This document shows, one piece after another, positions 1-5,876 of a DNA stretch of 5,876 nt. A model generated the notes under the pieces. The model searched no databases. It was given only the letters and a program-made list of their open reading frames with translations, and had not been told where the DNA came from. Made by a program: the position numbers and the translations under genes. Location of the stretch: the NCBI GenBank assembly GCA_937902695.1, contig CALFNI010000578.1, positions 1 through 5,876 of the forward strand, read 5' to 3'. Origin of the DNA: an uncultured Rhodanobacteraceae bacterium. Lineage in GTDB: Bacteria; Pseudomonadota; Gammaproteobacteria; Xanthomonadales; Rhodanobacteraceae. Position 1 is the first letter of the stretch. Each line of letters begins with the position of its first letter.

Positions 1-1
1 G

Positions 2-2272
2 GCGCCGCGGGTCGAAGCGCCGGCCGGAAGCTTCCGACACCGGGCGGGGCCGAAGCAGAAGACGGTGACGGTCGCGGCAACGGACACGCGACGAACCGAC
101 GCCATGGATCACTTCAGCGAGTCGACCGTCACGCAGACCGGCGCGGGCGAGCCCGGCTGGTCCACCGGCGCGCGTTACCGGCTCGAATGGAGCGGCCCGG
201 TGACCGCGACGCAGACAGTGCGATTCGTCATCGCGCCGCCGTGGCTCGTGCGCGTGCTTCGCATCGCGATGGCTGCGCTGCTCGCCTTCCTGATCGTGCG
301 ACTCGCGCGTGGGGAATGGCCGAAGCCGCCGAGCATCGCGCGCGCGACGGCCGGCGTCGCGACGTGCGTGCTCGCGCTCGCGGCCGCTTCGCCCGCGCGC
401 GCGCAGGCGTTTCCGCCCGAGGAACTGCTGACGCAGCTGCGCACGGCGCTGGTCGAGCCGCCTGCGTGCGCGCCCGATTGCGCGAGTCTCGCGCGCGTCG
501 ACGTCAGCGCGCGCGGCGACGAAGTCCACGTTGCGCTCGAGGCGCACGCGGCGGCGACGGTCGCTTTTCCGCTGCCCGATTCTGCGGGCTCGCTCGCGAT
601 GCGCAGCGCGACGCTCGACGGCGCTGCGCTCGATGCGTTCGCACGCGACCAGGGCGTGCTGCACGTCGCGCTGGCGCGCGGCGTGCACCGCATCGAGCTC
701 GTGTACGCGGCGACGCAGGACAAGGTCGCGCTCCGCTTTCCGGCGCGGCCGATGCGCATCGGGTTCGCCGGCGACGGCTGGCAGGCGAGCGGCATCGGCG
801 ACAGCCATCTCCTGACCGAGACGCTTTCGCTCGCGCGCTCGCTCGGCGCCGGCGCGAGCGGCGCTGCGGCGAGCGGGCAGCAGTTCGCGCCGTTCGTGCG
901 CGTCGAGCGCGACATCACGCTCGGCCTCGACTGGGGCGTTTCGACGGTCGTGCGGCGCCTCGCGCCGAACGACGGCGGCTTCACGGTATCGGTGCCGACG
1001 CTCGCCGGCGAGCACGTCTCGACGGCGGACGTCCGCACCGAAGGCAGCAACGTCATCGCCGCGATCGCCGATGGCGTACCGAACGCGCAGTGGAGCAGCA
1101 CGCTCGACAAGGGCGAGACGCTGACGCTGACCGCGCCGGCGCTGACCGACCGCGCCGAAGTCTGGCGCGTGATCGCGAGCCCGATCTGGCACGTCGAGGC
1201 GAACGGCGTGCCGGTCTCGGCAGATACGTCGGACGACAAGACCGACTATCGCCGCTTCGAGTTCGATCCGCTGCCCGGCGAGACGCTGACGCTCCGGATC
1301 GCGCGGCCGCCCGCGGCCGAAGGCGCGACGCGCGCGATCGATCACGCGGTCCTCGTGCTCGGCGCAGGACAGCGTGCGTCCGAAGCGGTGCTGACGCTGA
1401 CGATTCGCGCGAGCCGGGGCGGCGAGCACGCCATCACGTTGCCGGGCGACGCGGAGGTCACGCATGTCGCGCGCGACGCCGAAGCGTTGAACCTTCGCCC
1501 GCGCGACGGCAAGCTGAGCCTGCCGCTGGTGCCCGGGCAGCAGACGTTCGAAGTGCGCTTCCGCGAGCCGGAAGGCGCAGCCTTCGTGACGCGCACGCCG
1601 GCTGTCGCGCTCGGCATGCCGGCCGCGAACGTCGATCTCGGCATCGACCTTCCGGCCGACCGCTGGCTGCTGGCAACCGGTGGACCGACCGAAGGTCCCG
1701 CCGTGCTGTACTGGAGCGAGCTGGTCGTGATGCTGCTGGTTGCGTATGCGCTTGCGCGCACGCGGCGGACGACGCTGACGCTGACGCAGTGGATCCTGCT
1801 CGCCGTCGGCTTCTCGACGTTCTCGTGGATTGCGCTCGGCGTCGTCGTCGCATGGCTCTTCGCGCTCGACTGGCGCGAGCGTGGTCCGATGCCGTCCTCG
1901 GCGGCATGGTTCGACGTCGCGCAGGTCGCGCTCGCCGCGCTGACGCTGATCGCGCTCGTCTGCCTCGCTGCGGCGATCCCGCAGGGATTGCTGGGCACGC
2001 CGGACATGCACGTCGCGGGACACGGATCGCAGCCGCAGAGCCTTCGCTGGTTCGCCGATCTGAGCGCCGACGCGCTGCCCGAAGCGAGCGCGGTCAGCGT
2101 GCCGCTCTGGGTCTACAAGATCGCGATGCTCGCCTGGGCGCTCTGGCTGGCGAACGCGGTCGTCGGCTGGCTGCGCCGCGGATTCGCGGCATGGACCAAG
2201 GGCGGCTACTGGCGAGCCGTGCGGCGCAAGCCCGTCGTCGACGCGCCGGCCGCGACGGCACCACTGCCGTGA
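2..2272 (+). CDS. Large multi-pass membrane protein of unknown function, 5'-truncated by window edge
   Basis: I do not recognise this family. The reading frame is open to the left edge and no Shine-Dalgarno precedes the first GTG (65), so this is the C-terminal part of a longer protein. Numbering from that GTG, a stretch rich in beta-type sequence (about 38-56) leads into a hydrophobic segment (60-80). A second hydrophobic segment (93-112) ends in a signal-peptidase-like SPARAQA. Next comes a long, beta-rich, probably periplasmic region (about 115-545) with a Cys135-x3-Cys139 pair and recurring GETLTL strands at 350 and 406. About four hydrophobic segments follow (548-565, 574-600, 616-638, 681-703), then a short basic tail that should be cytoplasmic. 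The stop overlaps the prmC start (GTGA), implying one transcript. The long periplasmic domain between membrane anchors suggests an envelope role, but this is inference only. Coding status is well supported; function is not. Confidence 0.85.
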   Translation, partial: APRVEAPAGSFRHRAGPKQKTVTVAATDTRRTDAMDHFSESTVTQTGAGEPGWSTGARYRLEWSGPVTATQTVRFVIAPPWLVRVLRIAMAALLAFLIVRLARGEWPKPPSIARATAGVATCVLALAAASPARAQAFPPEELLTQLRTALVEPPACAPDCASLARVDVSARGDEVHVALEAHAAATVAFPLPDSAGSLAMRSATLDGAALDAFARDQGVLHVALARGVHRIELVYAATQDKVALRFPARPMRIGFAGDGWQASGIGDSHLLTETLSLARSLGAGASGAAASGQQFAPFVRVERDITLGLDWGVSTVVRRLAPNDGGFTVSVPTLAGEHVSTADVRTEGSNVIAAIADGVPNAQWSSTLDKGETLTLTAPALTDRAEVWRVIASPIWHVEANGVPVSADTSDDKTDYRRFEFDPLPGETLTLRIARPPAAEGATRAIDHAVLVLGAGQRASEAVLTLTIRASRGGEHAITLPGDAEVTHVARDAEALNLRPRDGKLSLPLVPGQQTFEVRFREPEGAAFVTRTPAVALGMPAANVDLGIDLPADRWLLATGGPTEGPAVLYWSELVVMLLVAYALARTRRTTLTLTQWILLAVGFSTFSWIALGVVVAWLFALDWRERGPMPSSAAWFDVAQVALAALTLIALVCLAAAIPQGLLGTPDMHVAGHGSQPQSLRWFADLSADALPEASAVSVPLWVYKIAMLAWALWLANAVVGWLRRGFAAWTKGGYWRAVRRKPVVDAPAATAPLP

Positions 2273-3102
2273 CCGTGCGCGATCTGCTGGCGATGGCGTC
2301 GCAGCGCATCGGCGGCGCGGATGCGCGGCTCGAAGCCGAGCTGCTGCTCGCGCATGCGCTCGGCGCGTCGCGCGCGCATCTCTATGCGTGGCCCGAAGGC
2401 GAGCCGGACGCGCGGCAACGCGCGGCGTTCGAGCGGCTCGTCGCGTCGCGCGAGCGTGGCGAGCCGATCGCGTACCTGACCGGCCGTCGCGAGTTCTGGT
2501 CGCTCGATCTTGCGGTGACGCCGGACGTGCTGATCCCGCGCCATGAAACGGAGCTGCTCGTCGAGCGCGCGCTGGCGCGCATTCCGCGCGATCGCCCGGT
2601 TCGCATCGCCGACCTCGGCACGGGTTCGGGCGCGGTCGCGCTCGCGCTCGCGCGCGAGCGTCCGCTCGCGCACGTCACGGCGACCGATTCGAGCACGGCG
2701 GCGCTCGACGTCGCGCGCGGCAATGCGGAGCGGCTCGCGATCGGCAACGTCGCGTTCGCCGCAGGCGACTGGTATGCCGCGGTGGGCGACGCGCGCTTCG
2801 ATGTGATCGTCTCGAACCCGCCGTACATCGCGGCCGGCGATGCGCATCTCGCCGCGGGCGATCTTCGCTTCGAGCCGATGCCGGCGCTCGCATCGGGTGC
2901 CGATGGCCTCGACGCGATCCGTCGCATCGTCGCCGATGCACCGGCGCATCTCGCCGACGAAGGCGCGCTGCTGCTCGAGCATGGCTTCGATCAGGCCGTG
3001 CGCGTCCGCGCGCTGTTCGACGCCGCAGGATTCGAAAGCATCGCGAGCATCCGCGACGAGGGCGGCCACGAACGCGTTACGCTGGGCACGAAGCGCGGCT
3101 GA
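2269..3102 (+). CDS. prmC: Peptide chain release factor N5-glutamine methyltransferase PrmC (HemK)
   Basis: Cytoplasmic SAM-dependent enzyme that methylates the glutamine of the GGQ motif in release factors RF1 and RF2, which raises termination efficiency. The 277-aa product has the family's N-terminal helical substrate-binding domain (about 1-75), then the conserved REFWSL (74-79) and IPRHETE (89-95; many homologues have PRPDTE or PRPETE). The Rossmann methyltransferase domain follows, with motif I DLGTGSG (115-121), acidic D140, and the catalytic NPPY at 183-186 that binds the target glutamine. The C-terminus has LLLEHG and ERVTLG as in E. coli. I chose GTG 2269 because it gives the E. coli length and places NPPY at the same residue numbers. 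GTG 2275 is an alternative. No Shine-Dalgarno is visible and the start overlaps the upstream stop, so translation is probably coupled to the membrane-protein gene. An antisense frame and an upstream extension of this frame are Arg-rich shadows. Confidence 0.97.
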   Translation: MTVRDLLAMASQRIGGADARLEAELLLAHALGASRAHLYAWPEGEPDARQRAAFERLVASRERGEPIAYLTGRREFWSLDLAVTPDVLIPRHETELLVERALARIPRDRPVRIADLGTGSGAVALALARERPLAHVTATDSSTAALDVARGNAERLAIGNVAFAAGDWYAAVGDARFDVIVSNPPYIAAGDAHLAAGDLRFEPMPALASGADGLDAIRRIVADAPAHLADEGALLLEHGFDQAVRVRALFDAAGFESIASIRDEGGHERVTLGTKRG

Positions 3103-3110
3103 GACGCGTC

Positions 3111-3116
3111 TATACT
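3111..3116 (+). promoter_or_regulatory. Possible -10 box (TATACT) for the DUF6311-like gene
   Basis: TATACT matches the sigma-70 consensus TATAAT at five of six positions and is the only AT-rich hexamer in the 37-base gap after prmC. It would give a leader of roughly 17-20 bases before the ATG. No convincing TTGACA-like -35 lies 16-18 bases upstream and there is no extended TG motif. A perfect 10-base palindrome, AGACGCGTCT (3102-3111), abuts it. This is a weak call: the gene could equally be read through from prmC. Confidence 0.35.
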
Positions 3117-3127
3117 TCGGGCCTGGT

Positions 3128-3134
3128 GGAGGGG
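3128..3134 (+). promoter_or_regulatory. Strong Shine-Dalgarno site that fixes the start at 3140
   Basis: GGAGGGG lies five bases upstream of ATG 3140. The open frame extends back to 2840 inside prmC, so this site decides the start. It contrasts with prmC, which has no visible ribosome binding site. Confidence 0.75.
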
Positions 3135-3139
3135 ACACC

Positions 3140-4840
3140 ATGCAGGCAGACGTTGCAATGCGCACGGCCGCAGCGCCGCGCGTGCGTTCGCCCGGCGTCT
3201 GGATCGGCTGGGCTTTCGGAATCGCCTTCGCGGCGCTGACGCTCGATCCGGCCTACGTGGTCGGCAACGGTCCCTACTGGGACGCGCCGGTCGGCGATGT
3301 CGCCAAGGGCGAGATCGGCTGGTTCTACTACGCGCGCGACGGCTGGCGCTTTCCGGTCTTCGACATCGCGACGTATCACTATCCCGAAGGCGGCAACGTC
3401 ATGTTGTCCGATAGCCTGCCCTTGCTGGCGCTGCCGGCGAAGGCCGTCTACACGATGACGTCGACGCCGGACAAACGCCCGCCGATATACACCGGGCTCT
3501 GGGTTGCGTTCTGTCTGCTGCTGCAAGCCGTCGCCGCGTCGCGCCTGCTGCGCGTGCTCGGTGTCGTCGATCCGCTCGCGCACGTCGCTGGCGTGGCGTT
3601 GTTCTGCTACGTGCCGATCGTGATGCTGCGCTTCGGGCAGGCCGGCCTCATGGCACAGGGCCTGATCCTGCTCGCGCTCGAGGGCTACGTGCGCGCGAAG
3701 CGCGAAGGCCTGCGCCGGCGCCAGTGGATCGCGCTTTGCCTGTTGGCGCCGCTGACGCTGCTCGTGCATCCGTATCTCACGCTGATGTGCGGCGTCGTCA
3801 TCGCGGCGACGATTCTCGACCAGTGGCGCGAGCGGCGCATCGACGTCCGCTTCGTGCTGGCGTGCTTCGGTTCGATGGCGGCGCTCGCGCTCGTGCTGAT
3901 GCTCGTCGGCGGGTTCTTCAGCGCGACGAAGGGCGGCTTCGACGACTACGGTCTCTATTCGCTGAACCTGCTGTCGCCCTGGATTCCGTTCCCGAACACG
4001 CTGGCGGGCCAGTTGCTGCACACGGCGTTTCCGGTCATTCCGGGCACGAACCAGTGGGAGGGCGGCGCGTATCTCGGCGCCGGCATGCTGCTGCTTTGCG
4101 TGCTCGCGCTGCCGGCACTGAAGCACTGGCGTGCGAACCTCGGCAGGCACGCGGTGCTGTTCGCGCTACTCGTGCTGACGCTGATCCTCGCCGTCTCGCA
4201 GCGCGTCGGCTTCGGCACGCACGAGCTGACGCTGCCGATTCCGGATGTCCTGCTGCACGCGCTGTCGCAGTTCCGCGGTTCGGGGCGCTTCGTCTGGGTC
4301 GCGGTGTATGCGCTGCTCGCGGCGACGATCGTCGCGATCCTCGCGCGCTACGGCGCGAGGCGCGCGCGCACGATCCTCGTGATCGCCGCCGTGCTCGAAA
4401 TCGCCGACGTCTGGCCGATGCAGCGCGGTGTCAGGCTCGTCAGCGCGAGCGCGGCGCCGTCGTCGATCCATCGCGCCGAATGGACGCGACTGATCGAAGC
4501 GCACCGGCGCATCTTCCAGTATCCGTCGTTCGAATGCGGCGGCCTGTTCGGCTGGGGCGTGCCCGGCACGAAGTTCCGCGGCATCGAAATCGACTGGATC
4601 GCGGCCGAGCGCAACATCGCGACCAACAGCGCCTACCTCGCCCGATTCACCAAGGACTGCGAGCGCGAAACGGCCGATGCCGCCGCGAACATCGGCGAGC
4701 CCGGCGTGCTTCATCTCTACCGCAGCACCGAGGAAACCGGCGCATTCCTGCACGCGCACGGCGCCGACCTCGACCGTTGCGGCTACCTCGACGACGTCGT
4801 CGTCTGCTCGGCCGACATGGACCTCAGCGCGCTGCATTGA
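3140..4840 (+). CDS. Polytopic membrane protein, DUF6311-like (possible GT-C-type glycosyltransferase)
   Basis: The 566-aa product has about nine or ten hydrophobic segments (around 18-36, 116-134, 146-163, 168-184, 195-225, 236-258, 311-327, 337-352, 385-402, 410-422) and a soluble C-terminal domain (about 425-566). The large first loop reads YWDAPVGD (46-53), YPEGGNVMLSDSLPL (81-95), followed by FDDYGLYSLNLLSPW (267-281), QWEGGAYLGAG (305-315) and FRGSGRFVW (378-386). I recognise these from memory as the DUF6311 pattern. The layout, with an acidic motif in the first extracytoplasmic loop of a multi-pass protein, resembles GT-C enzymes that use lipid-linked sugars, but no activity is established. 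The C-terminal domain has four cysteines (466, 507, 547, 556), enough for two disulfides if periplasmic. The start is set by the GGAGGGG site; Met7 (3158) is a less likely alternative. It follows prmC by 37 bases on the same strand and is followed by a non-coding gap. Coding status is certain; family is likely; function is inferred. Confidence 0.88.
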   Translation: MQADVAMRTAAAPRVRSPGVWIGWAFGIAFAALTLDPAYVVGNGPYWDAPVGDVAKGEIGWFYYARDGWRFPVFDIATYHYPEGGNVMLSDSLPLLALPAKAVYTMTSTPDKRPPIYTGLWVAFCLLLQAVAASRLLRVLGVVDPLAHVAGVALFCYVPIVMLRFGQAGLMAQGLILLALEGYVRAKREGLRRRQWIALCLLAPLTLLVHPYLTLMCGVVIAATILDQWRERRIDVRFVLACFGSMAALALVLMLVGGFFSATKGGFDDYGLYSLNLLSPWIPFPNTLAGQLLHTAFPVIPGTNQWEGGAYLGAGMLLLCVLALPALKHWRANLGRHAVLFALLVLTLILAVSQRVGFGTHELTLPIPDVLLHALSQFRGSGRFVWVAVYALLAATIVAILARYGARRARTILVIAAVLEIADVWPMQRGVRLVSASAAPSSIHRAEWTRLIEAHRRIFQYPSFECGGLFGWGVPGTKFRGIEIDWIAAERNIATNSAYLARFTKDCERETADAAANIGEPGVLHLYRSTEETGAFLHAHGADLDRCGYLDDVVVCSADMDLSALH

Positions 4841-5040
4841 GGCTCGCGGAGCCCGTGTGCGAGCGATGTCCGCCGCGCGTGTGAGCCAGTTGGCAGTTGC
4901 GTCGTGCGCTGGCGCGCACGCGTGTCGACAAGCACGCCGCGGAATGGGGCGATCCGAAGCGCGATGCTGTCGTCGCGGTCAGGCAGCGCGCATGGCGCTC
5001 CCACCGCCGGAGTCCAGGCTCCGGTTCTTTCAGCCCCGAT
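4841..5040 (+). other. Non-coding gap, left part: run of hairpins, no convincing gene
   Basis: No frame here has a credible start, ribosome site or recognisable protein. On the + strand I see GGCTC-GCG-GAGCC right after the stop (4841-4853), a 7-bp stem with a TGGC loop (4903-4920), and a long imperfect hairpin (4926-4972: CGACA, bulged A, GCA pairing with TGCTGTCG, and an inner CGGA/TCCG). There is also a perfect 6-bp stem CCGGAG/CTCCGG with a TCCAGG loop (5007-5024). TTGGCA (4890-4895) resembles a -35 box, but nothing like a -10 follows at the right distance. The stretch could be a long 3' UTR, the upstream region of the putative sRNA at 5041-5200, or the 5' part of a larger RNA. Confidence 0.5.
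5007..5030 (+). terminator. Weak candidate intrinsic terminator for the DUF6311-like gene
   Basis: A perfect 6-bp GC-rich stem (CCGGAG 5007-5012, CTCCGG 5019-5024) with a 6-base loop is followed by TTCTTT (5025-5030). The U-tract is short and interrupted, so termination would be inefficient. If it works, it separates the membrane-protein transcript from the putative sRNA. It may instead be just one more helix of the structured region. Confidence 0.3.
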
Positions 5041-5200
5041 GATGCCGCGCGTGAGCGCCGCGTGCCGGGCGACCGGCACACACCGCTGCAAGAGGCAGCG
5101 GCAGGGACGACGCCCTTGGAGGAGGGCACCGCCAGGACGGCGCAGGGACGTGGGGAGGAGCAGCCCCCGGTTCGCACCCCGAGCCGGGGGCTTTTTTTTT
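5041..5200 (+). ncRNA. Putative structured sRNA, CsrB/RsmZ-like (GGA motifs in loops and linkers)
   Basis: Five hairpins precede a strong intrinsic terminator: GCGC stem with GTGA loop (5047-5058); 7-bp stem with GCGA loop (5062-5079); 7-bp stem with AAGAG loop (5083-5101); 5-bp stem with TGGAGG hexaloop (5112-5127); 4-bp stem with AGGAC loop (5130-5142). Two unpaired linkers share the 9-base repeat GCAGGGACG (5101-5109 and 5142-5150), and GGGGAGGAG follows (5152-5160). Seven GGA triplets fall between 5105 and 5159. Known Csr/Rsm sRNAs present A(N)GGA motifs in hairpin loops and between hairpins to bind CsrA/RsmA dimers and relieve their repression of mRNAs. The match here is to that architecture, not to a recognised sequence family. 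The 5' end is unknown: I see no clear promoter or GacA-type upstream palindrome, so the RNA may start further left or be cut from the DUF6311-like mRNA. It could alternatively be an elaborate 3' UTR. Confidence 0.5.
5162..5200 (+). terminator. Strong Rho-independent terminator on the + strand
   Basis: A perfect 9-bp stem, AGCCCCCGG (5162-5170) pairing with CCGGGGGCT (5184-5192), encloses a 13-base loop and runs into nine consecutive T (5192-5200). It is directional: on the - strand the hairpin is preceded by A9 and followed by no U-tract, so it would not end the dxs transcript. It ends the putative sRNA and/or the DUF6311-like transcript, right at the end of the convergent dxs gene. Confidence 0.93.
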
Positions 5201-5876
5201 CAGCTTACGCTGCGCAGGCTCGACGCCGGCATGAACGCTTCGAAGCGCGCGCGGATCGCGTGCTCGATCGAGGGCGCGTCGAGCCCGGCCTGCGCGAGCA
5301 GTTCCTCGCGGCTGCCGTGATCGAGAAATCCGTCGGCGAGGCCGAGCTGCAGCACCGGCAGCGTGACGCCGTGTGCCGCCAGCAGCTCCGCGACGCCGCT
5401 GCCGGCGCCGCCGGCGATCGCGTTGTCCTCGACGGTGACGAACGCCGCATGCGTCTGCGCGAGATCGAGCAGCAGCGCTTCGTCGAGCGGCTTCACGAAG
5501 CGCATGTTGACGAGCGTCGCGTCGAGCGCGTCGGCGACGCGCGCACAGGGCGCGAGCATCGCGCCGAACGCGAGGATCGCGATGCCGCCGCCGCGACGCC
5601 GCACGTCGGCCTTGCCGATCGGCAGCGCAGCCAGCTCCTTCTGCACGGCGGCGCCGGTGCCGCTGCCGCGCGGATAGCGCACGGCGGCAGGGCCGTCGTG
5701 CAGGAATCCTGTCGTCAGCATCTTGCGGCACTCGTCTTCGTCGGCCGGCGCCATGACGAGCATGTTCGGAATGCAGCGCAGGTACGAAAGATCGAAGCTG
5801 CCCGCGTGCGTCGGGCCGTCGGGACCGACGAGGCCGCCGCGGTCGATCGCGAACGTGACGTCGAGGTTCTGCAGCG
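5200..5876 (-). CDS. dxs: 1-deoxy-D-xylulose-5-phosphate synthase, C-terminal part (5' end outside window)
   Basis: DXS condenses pyruvate and glyceraldehyde 3-phosphate, using thiamine diphosphate, to give DXP. This is the first and flux-controlling step of the MEP isoprenoid pathway, and DXP also feeds thiamine and pyridoxal synthesis. The 224 visible residues cover the end of the pyrimidine-binding transketolase domain and the whole C-terminal transketolase domain. Visible family motifs in order: [18 protein letters not shown], with the Arg, Asp and His equivalent to E. coli R420, D427 and H431; [19 protein letters not shown], with the phosphate-binding Arg; [32 protein letters not shown]. 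The C-terminus extends about a dozen residues past the E. coli end (to SSLRSVS), low in complexity. The stop TGA is read from 5202 to 5200. It is convergent with the + strand genes, and no terminator in its own direction is visible within the window. Confidence 0.97.
   Translation of the reverse strand, partial: LQNLDVTFAIDRGGLVGPDGPTHAGSFDLSYLRCIPNMLVMAPADEDECRKMLTTGFLHDGPAAVRYPRGSGTGAAVQKELAALPIGKADVRRRGGGIAILAFGAMLAPCARVADALDATLVNMRFVKPLDEALLLDLAQTHAAFVTVEDNAIAGGAGSGVAELLAAHGVTLPVLQLGLADGFLDHGSREELLAQAGLDAPSIEHAIRARFEAFMPASSLRSVS

Noticed and set aside
175..1239. Long antisense open frame of 354 codons opposite the large membrane protein
   Set aside because: Ser/Ala/Arg-rich low-information translation, as expected opposite a GC-rich gene; no ribosome site or family motifs.
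1114..1788. Recurring GACGCTGACGCTGAC tracts
   Set aside because: They encode repeated TLTLT beta strands in the membrane protein and fit its codon bias; not a DNA repeat element.
187..2268. Upstream extension of the prmC frame
   Set aside because: Arg-rich shadow of the membrane-protein gene; PrmC length and motif positions fix the start at 2269.
2206..3165. Antisense frame of 319 codons over prmC
   Set aside because: Shadow translation; the opposite strand encodes an unambiguous PrmC.
4992..5042. 16-codon ORF starting MALPPPES, possible leader peptide
   Set aside because: No Shine-Dalgarno, no downstream gene on this strand to regulate, and it overlaps a hairpin; chance is the simplest explanation.
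4783..5177. - strand frames across the gap (102 and 117 codons)
   Set aside because: Overlap the DUF6311-like gene end, have no ribosome site or recognisable motif, and run antisense to the hairpin region.
5167..5181. tRNA T-arm-like GGTTCGCACCCC
   Set aside because: It is the loop of the terminator hairpin; no acceptor, D or anticodon arms surround it.
4841..5200. Known large RNAs (RNase P RNA, tmRNA, 6S, SRP RNA) or a riboswitch
   Set aside because: None of the conserved core sequences I know for these appear on either strand, and no gene lies downstream on the + strand for a riboswitch to control.
4904..5320. + strand frame of 138 codons across the gap
   Set aside because: Crosses a strong terminator and the convergent dxs end; composition is shadow-like.
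1..5876. CRISPR array, insertion sequence, toxin-antitoxin or defence system
   Set aside because: No regularly spaced repeats, transposase motifs, terminal inverted repeats or related gene families are visible.

Overview
The window is very GC-rich and densely coding. It carries three genes on the + strand, one gene entering from the right on the - strand, and a roughly 360-base non-coding, hairpin-rich gap between them. The PrmC and DXS sequences look proteobacterial. Gammaproteobacteria of the Xanthomonadales/Lysobacterales type is my best guess, but this is an impression from protein similarity and base composition, not a demonstrated placement.

Left part (2-3102): the 3' part of a large unrecognised membrane protein gene runs in from outside the window. 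Its stop codon overlaps the GTG start of prmC, the gene for the release-factor glutamine methyltransferase. The two are probably co-transcribed and translationally coupled. PrmC motifs fall at almost the same residue numbers as in E. coli PrmC, which fixes the start and the length of 277 aa.

Middle (3103-4840): after a 37-base gap with a possible -10 box and a strong Shine-Dalgarno sequence comes a 566-aa polytopic membrane protein. It resembles the DUF6311 family, whose function is unknown and which looks like a GT-C-type membrane glycosyltransferase.

Right part (4841-5876): the gap 4841-5199 holds no convincing protein gene but a run of near-perfect hairpins on the + strand. Its last 160 bases end in a textbook intrinsic terminator (9-bp stem plus T9). 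They contain two GNRA-capped hairpins and then a cluster of GGA motifs: one in a hexaloop, one in a pentaloop, and two in an identical 9-base repeat between hairpins. This is the architecture of a CsrB/RsmZ-type sRNA that sequesters the translational regulator CsrA/RsmA, and it is the most interesting feature here. The T-tract of its terminator abuts the stop codon of the convergent dxs gene (C-terminal 224 residues visible), which encodes the first enzyme of the MEP isoprenoid pathway.

Apart from the putative sRNA, the window is ordinary chromosomal housekeeping and envelope territory. I see no mobile element, CRISPR array, tRNA, rRNA, toxin-antitoxin or defence system.
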